Source of the DNA: Micromussa lordhowensis
Taxonomy: Eukaryota > Cnidaria > Anthozoa > Scleractinia > Lobophylliidae
Direction: 5' to 3'
Length of the DNA stretch: 64,000 nucleotides
Assembly: GCA_964020085.1 (NCBI GenBank)
Contig: OZ026604.1
Coordinates: 28,373,618 to 28,437,617, forward strand
The notes beneath the pieces were generated by a model. The model ran no database searches, had not been told where the DNA came from, and saw nothing but the letters and a program-made list of their open reading frames with translations. Position 1 is the first letter of the stretch; each line of letters opens with the position of its first letter. Below, one piece after another: positions 60,662 to 64,000 of the stretch. The position numbers and the translations under genes are program-made.

Positions 60662-61515
60662 GTTTACACCGCACTGAACGGTTTTAGTGATATCGTCTCA
60701 AAGGCAATTCAAGCTTGAGGGATATTGCTGGGCTAGCAGCAATATAAAGCCGAGGCAACCGCCGACTGCAACTGAGAGGAGTGGTGTTGGGAAATTTCGG
60801 TTAACAAAGCGTGCAATATGGTCCAGTATGTGTCGCCACAAATTGAATTTAAATTGTAGTAGTACAGTTGTCGTGGTTGTAATATCTGTCGTAAATTGTA
60901 ATAGCAGCTGTTAGGTTTTGTAATAAGTCACCAATGGCAAATTGTCCTAGTTTCTTCTGATAATCCGAGCTGTCGTAAATTGTAATAACACTTTGACATC
61001 GTCAAAAAACAGTGTAGGGCAACGACATTTATTTATGGGTATATTTTGCAAGCGCTGGATAACATGGACAAGGCATCATTGAAATCCACGACACCAAAAC
61101 GAACAGCACAGAAGAGCTCATGTTTACACCGCACTGGATGGTTTTAGTTCTATCGTCTAAAAGGCAATTCAAACTTGAGGGATATTGTTGGGCTAGCAGC
61201 AATGTATAGCCGAGGCAACAGCCGACTGCATGCAACTGAGAGCAGCGGTGTTGGGAAACTTCGGTTAACAAACCGTGCATGCAATATGGTCCAGTATGTG
61301 TCGCCACAAATTGAATTTACATTGTAGTAGTACAGTTGTCGTGGTTGTAATATCTGTCGTAAATTGTGATAGCAGCTGTTAGGTTTTGTAATAAGTCACC
61401 AATCGCAAATTGTCCTAGTTTCTTCTGATAATCCGAGCTGTCGTAAATTGTAATAACACTTTGACATCGTCAAAAAACAGTGTATGGCAGCGAAATTTAT
61501 TTATGGCTATATTTT
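60591..61515. repeat. Tandem duplication of gene 2 exon 1 and its upstream region
   Basis: Unit A (60591-61050) and unit B (61051-about 61515) are highly similar over about 460 bp: signal-peptide coding sequence, 5' flank and the aattgtaataacactttgac block. Unit B carries two extra tgca insertions (tgcatgca in place of tgca). The duplicated 5' flank probably includes the promoter. Confidence 0.92.
61029..61121 (-). pseudogene. Duplicated signal-peptide exon lacking a splice donor
   Basis: The ATG at 61121 opens MSSSVLFVLVSWISMMPCPC, almost identical to exon 1 of gene 2. The duplication breakpoint replaces the gtgagt donor, and the frame reads ALAKYTHK then stops at 61029. Unless spliced from elsewhere it can only encode a 30-residue peptide. 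Confidence 0.8.
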
Positions 61516-61935
61516 CCCTGGGTTCAATTATTTGGTACAATTATTTTCTACATTTTTGCAAACTATATTTTTGAAAAGCCACATGATCTTGCTTTGCATA
61601 TCACTTTTTCAATTAAAGCCATTACTCTAAGAACTAGATCCAATCAAATTGCTAATTACAATATTACATTATTTTTTATAAGAATATCAAGGTTAAAATT
61701 TGCAAAATTTTAAGAATAATTTAAATGTAAACCCGAGGCTGAGATCTTAAAATAACTTAATTTTGTCTGTGGAAAATTTGTAAATAGAATACAATTATAT
61801 GTTTGTAACTAAACCGTATAAAATTCTTCCTTTCTCTAAACGACAAAATTAGTCAAAAAGTATGTTCGACGCTAATTACATTTCTGCAAGAAGTTATGTG
61901 CTTTATATCAGGCTTTAATGGGAAAAAAGGGGGCA

Positions 61936-61936
<1 letters not shown>

Positions 61937-61972
<36 letters not shown>

Positions 61973-62076
61973 TATTACAAGATAATTTGGTTTGATCAAC
62001 TGGGTTGATAATGTGAATTGTCCACCGTAAAGAGATTCGGAAGCTGACATTTCGAGCGTTAGCCCTTCGTCGGAGC
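61937..62076 (-). repeat. Dispersed repeat, copy 2 (inverted)
   Basis: The reverse complement of 60023-60165: gtttctaaagaaactg through ttcgagcgttagcccttcgt. The two copies lie about 1.8 kb apart in opposite orientation around the duplicated first exons. Confidence 0.8.
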
Positions 62077-62223
62077 TCCAAAATTACTTTAACACCATCC
62101 GGACACCAAACACATTCGAAAACAGAAATGTCATGAGCTGTAATCTGACAATATTCTCAAGAATATTTTCAGTCTAAAATCGGCAAAAATAGGAGTTTTC
62201 AGTCTCAGCCGGAAAAACAATAG

Positions 62224-62590
62224 GGCCATTTATACGAGATAAATAATCGGCGAATTACACAAGCCACCGCTTACACAAAATGTGAAACTGTACCATTTAT
62301 AAGAGAGCGGCTTATATGAGACGCAATGAACTCGCATAAATGGTTCACGGCTTATTCGTATTTTTTGTTAGTTGTCATAGCAATTGCGCGAACTGTCGCG
62401 CGAGCGCGGGAAAACTTACGCTTGCGCAGTGTGAGTTCGCGTTTTACGTAAGCCGCAAACAAGCCGCCATACCAATTATACGAGTGGCTTATATTGTGTA
62501 AGACGTGAACTGGTTAAATGTACCGTTAAGTTTAAACGGAAAGTTCGCGAATTATATTATCCGCGGCTTGTTTCACTCGTATAAATGGCC
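62224..62590. repeat. MITE-like inverted-repeat element
   Basis: The ends ggccatttatacgag and ctcgtataaatggcc are exact complements. The interior has inverted copies of ggcttat/ataagcc and an internal imperfect hairpin. The 367-bp element is non-coding. Confidence 0.8.
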
Positions 62591-63000
62591 GTAATTTTTT
62601 TGGGGGTAAAAGAGGTGTATTATGGGATTTGTGCAAGTAGAGAATGAACTGATTTTCCCATGGTTGTCATGGCTAGCGGTATTGCTCGTGGGCGCGTACG
62701 AGATCACGAAATCGCGCAAGATGGCGGCTATACTTCAGCTTAGGTTGACAGAGACTTGCGCCCTTAGTTTATAGCGTCCTTCTTTAATGTTGGACATCAA
62801 TGTTATGGTCAATTGACACCTGTCAACACAAGATATCCGCTGACCAGTATCACGTGACCATATCGCGAGCTTAAGTTTAGTACTCATCGAGGTCACGTGT
62901 TTTTTTTTAGTTGACCGGTGACCAAATGCTGGTTATCGATTGGATCGCGGACTCATGTTACGTTAACTTGTTGTAAACAGGGCCGGGTAGGGTTAGACAC
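62591..63000. other. Intergenic, nothing recognised
   Basis: No ORF, RNA or clear repeat boundary. Several gtgacc/ggtcac short inverted motifs occur near 62810-62940. Confidence 0.5.
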
Positions 63001-63560
63001 ATTATGCTCGTAAATTTGACAATTATGCTTTTTAGCGTCACCATAAAAATCGTACCATTATGTCGAAAATTATGCTCGTGTCAGACCATTATGCTCGCGT
63101 GATGCTGGCTGAGATTTCGCTCTTGAATCCACGTTACCATCTTAAAGGTGACGAGCAATAGCTCGTTGGCTTCTGTTCTTGCCTTTATTAGAAGAAAGGT
63201 ACGACACGACTTCTTGCAAAATCGGATGCTTGTGCCCTTCTTGATTGAGTTTACGAGAGCCAGAAACTGAATTGGGGTCAACTGAACTTGACTCGGGACT
63301 TGCCATGTTGTGAATTGATGGACCTGGCATAACGCTGTAACCAGGCCTCTAAACCAGTAACCAAGCCTTAAAAAGAGCTGAATAATCAGACAGGAGGCAA
63401 ATTCGATATTTTTTCTTACAATTTCATTGAAAATAGGGAAAATATTAGTTTTGTAGCATTATGCTAAGATATGCTATAAACTTGGCCATTACGCTCGGAC
63501 TATGCCATTATGCCCAAAATTATGCCGGCATAAGTTTTTCGGAAGCCGGCTTATGCTAAC
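63001..63560. repeat. Repeat region with recurrent attatgctcg-type motifs
   Basis: attatgctcg occurs at 63001 and about 63070 and 63091, with relatives cattacgctcgg, cattatgccc and attatgccggcata near 63487-63532. The centre (63081-63330) has weak open frames on the minus strand with no recognised domain. It is probably the remains of a DNA transposon with subterminal repeats. The remaining 440 bp to the window end are AT-rich and featureless. Confidence 0.5.
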
Positions 63561-64000
63561 CCAGAATTATAAAAGTTAACCGAAGCATAATTGTTCTTGT
63601 ATACAAGTGTTTTTCAGTGCTTTTGTTTTGTGTATTTTGAGGACCTTGAGATTATTCAAACTCAAAACAGAAGACCAAACAACATAAACAGAAAACCTCA
63701 CCGTTAAGTTTCAAAACTCAAATCAAATTCTCGCTTATCCTGGGTTAGCTTAATCGGGCTTTGAACAACCCGACCCAGAATCTCCGATTTTAGGCTTGGC
63801 TAAATCTAAATATTACGTCTTTTATTTTTTTTTTTAAATTCAAAATTACCTCTAAGTTATGAACATGGAGTTTAAAAAATGAAATGAAAAGGAAAACACA
63901 TATGTATGAAGTACAATGTTTCTAGGTTAGCACAATAAAAGACAGCAATCAAGTATATCTAGGTATTATTTTAGTAGAAATCTAATGGCTAAAATAAAAA

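Noticed and set aside
60720..60745. A TATA box for gene 2 near the aatataaag sequence
   Set aside because: The motif is on the opposite strand and is not kept in the duplicated unit (aatgtatag).

Overview
The window is eukaryotic nuclear DNA: AT-rich, with GT-AG introns, AATAAA signals, modular extracellular-domain genes and many degraded mobile elements. The domain mix (MANSC, laminin-G-like, EGF, Ig, PAN/apple, ALK-type glycine-rich) and the Penelope- and CR1/jockey-like relics suggest a cnidarian, most likely an anthozoan such as a stony coral. That identification is an inference, not a sequence match.

Gene 1 (+ strand, about 1361-51044; 5' end outside or unrecognised) fills about 50 kb. 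I can place 26 exons. Every internal junction joins in frame and all but the last are phase 1, so I read it as one gene. The in-window coding sequence is about 35.6 kb (about 11,900 residues). The order is: MANSC and Ser/Thr-rich exons; a 4.8-kb exon with 7 MANSC domains; a single 21.9-kb coding exon with 16 MANSC domains, mucin-like linkers, a ten-unit tandem repeat and basic segments; a linker exon; two laminin-G-like (jellyroll) domains interleaved with 6 more MANSC domains; a His-rich linker; three EGF, one Ig and three EGF domains; one transmembrane helix; and a short cytoplasmic tail. I count 32 MANSC units. This predicts a giant, probably heavily O-glycosylated, single-pass surface protein with a long MANSC/mucin ectodomain on an EGF-Ig-EGF stalk.

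Gene 2 (- strand, about 60661-53708) converges on gene 1. Six exons join in frame: signal peptide, PAN/apple, EGF, calcium-binding EGF, and a two-exon glycine-rich domain like that of ALK/LTK receptors. It has no transmembrane helix or kinase, so a secreted protein of about 481 residues is predicted. A broken copy of the EGF exon sits in one intron. The signal-peptide exon plus upstream region is tandemly duplicated.

The space between and beyond the genes (51-53.7 kb and 60.7-64 kb) and many introns hold repeats: foldback/MITE-like elements (one family at both 7.5 kb and 52.2 kb), a TTAA-flanked MITE, a tRNA-derived SINE, a tRNA-like sequence in the loop of a long inverted repeat with a 14-bp flanking duplication, a LINE reverse-transcriptase relic and a Penelope-like relic.
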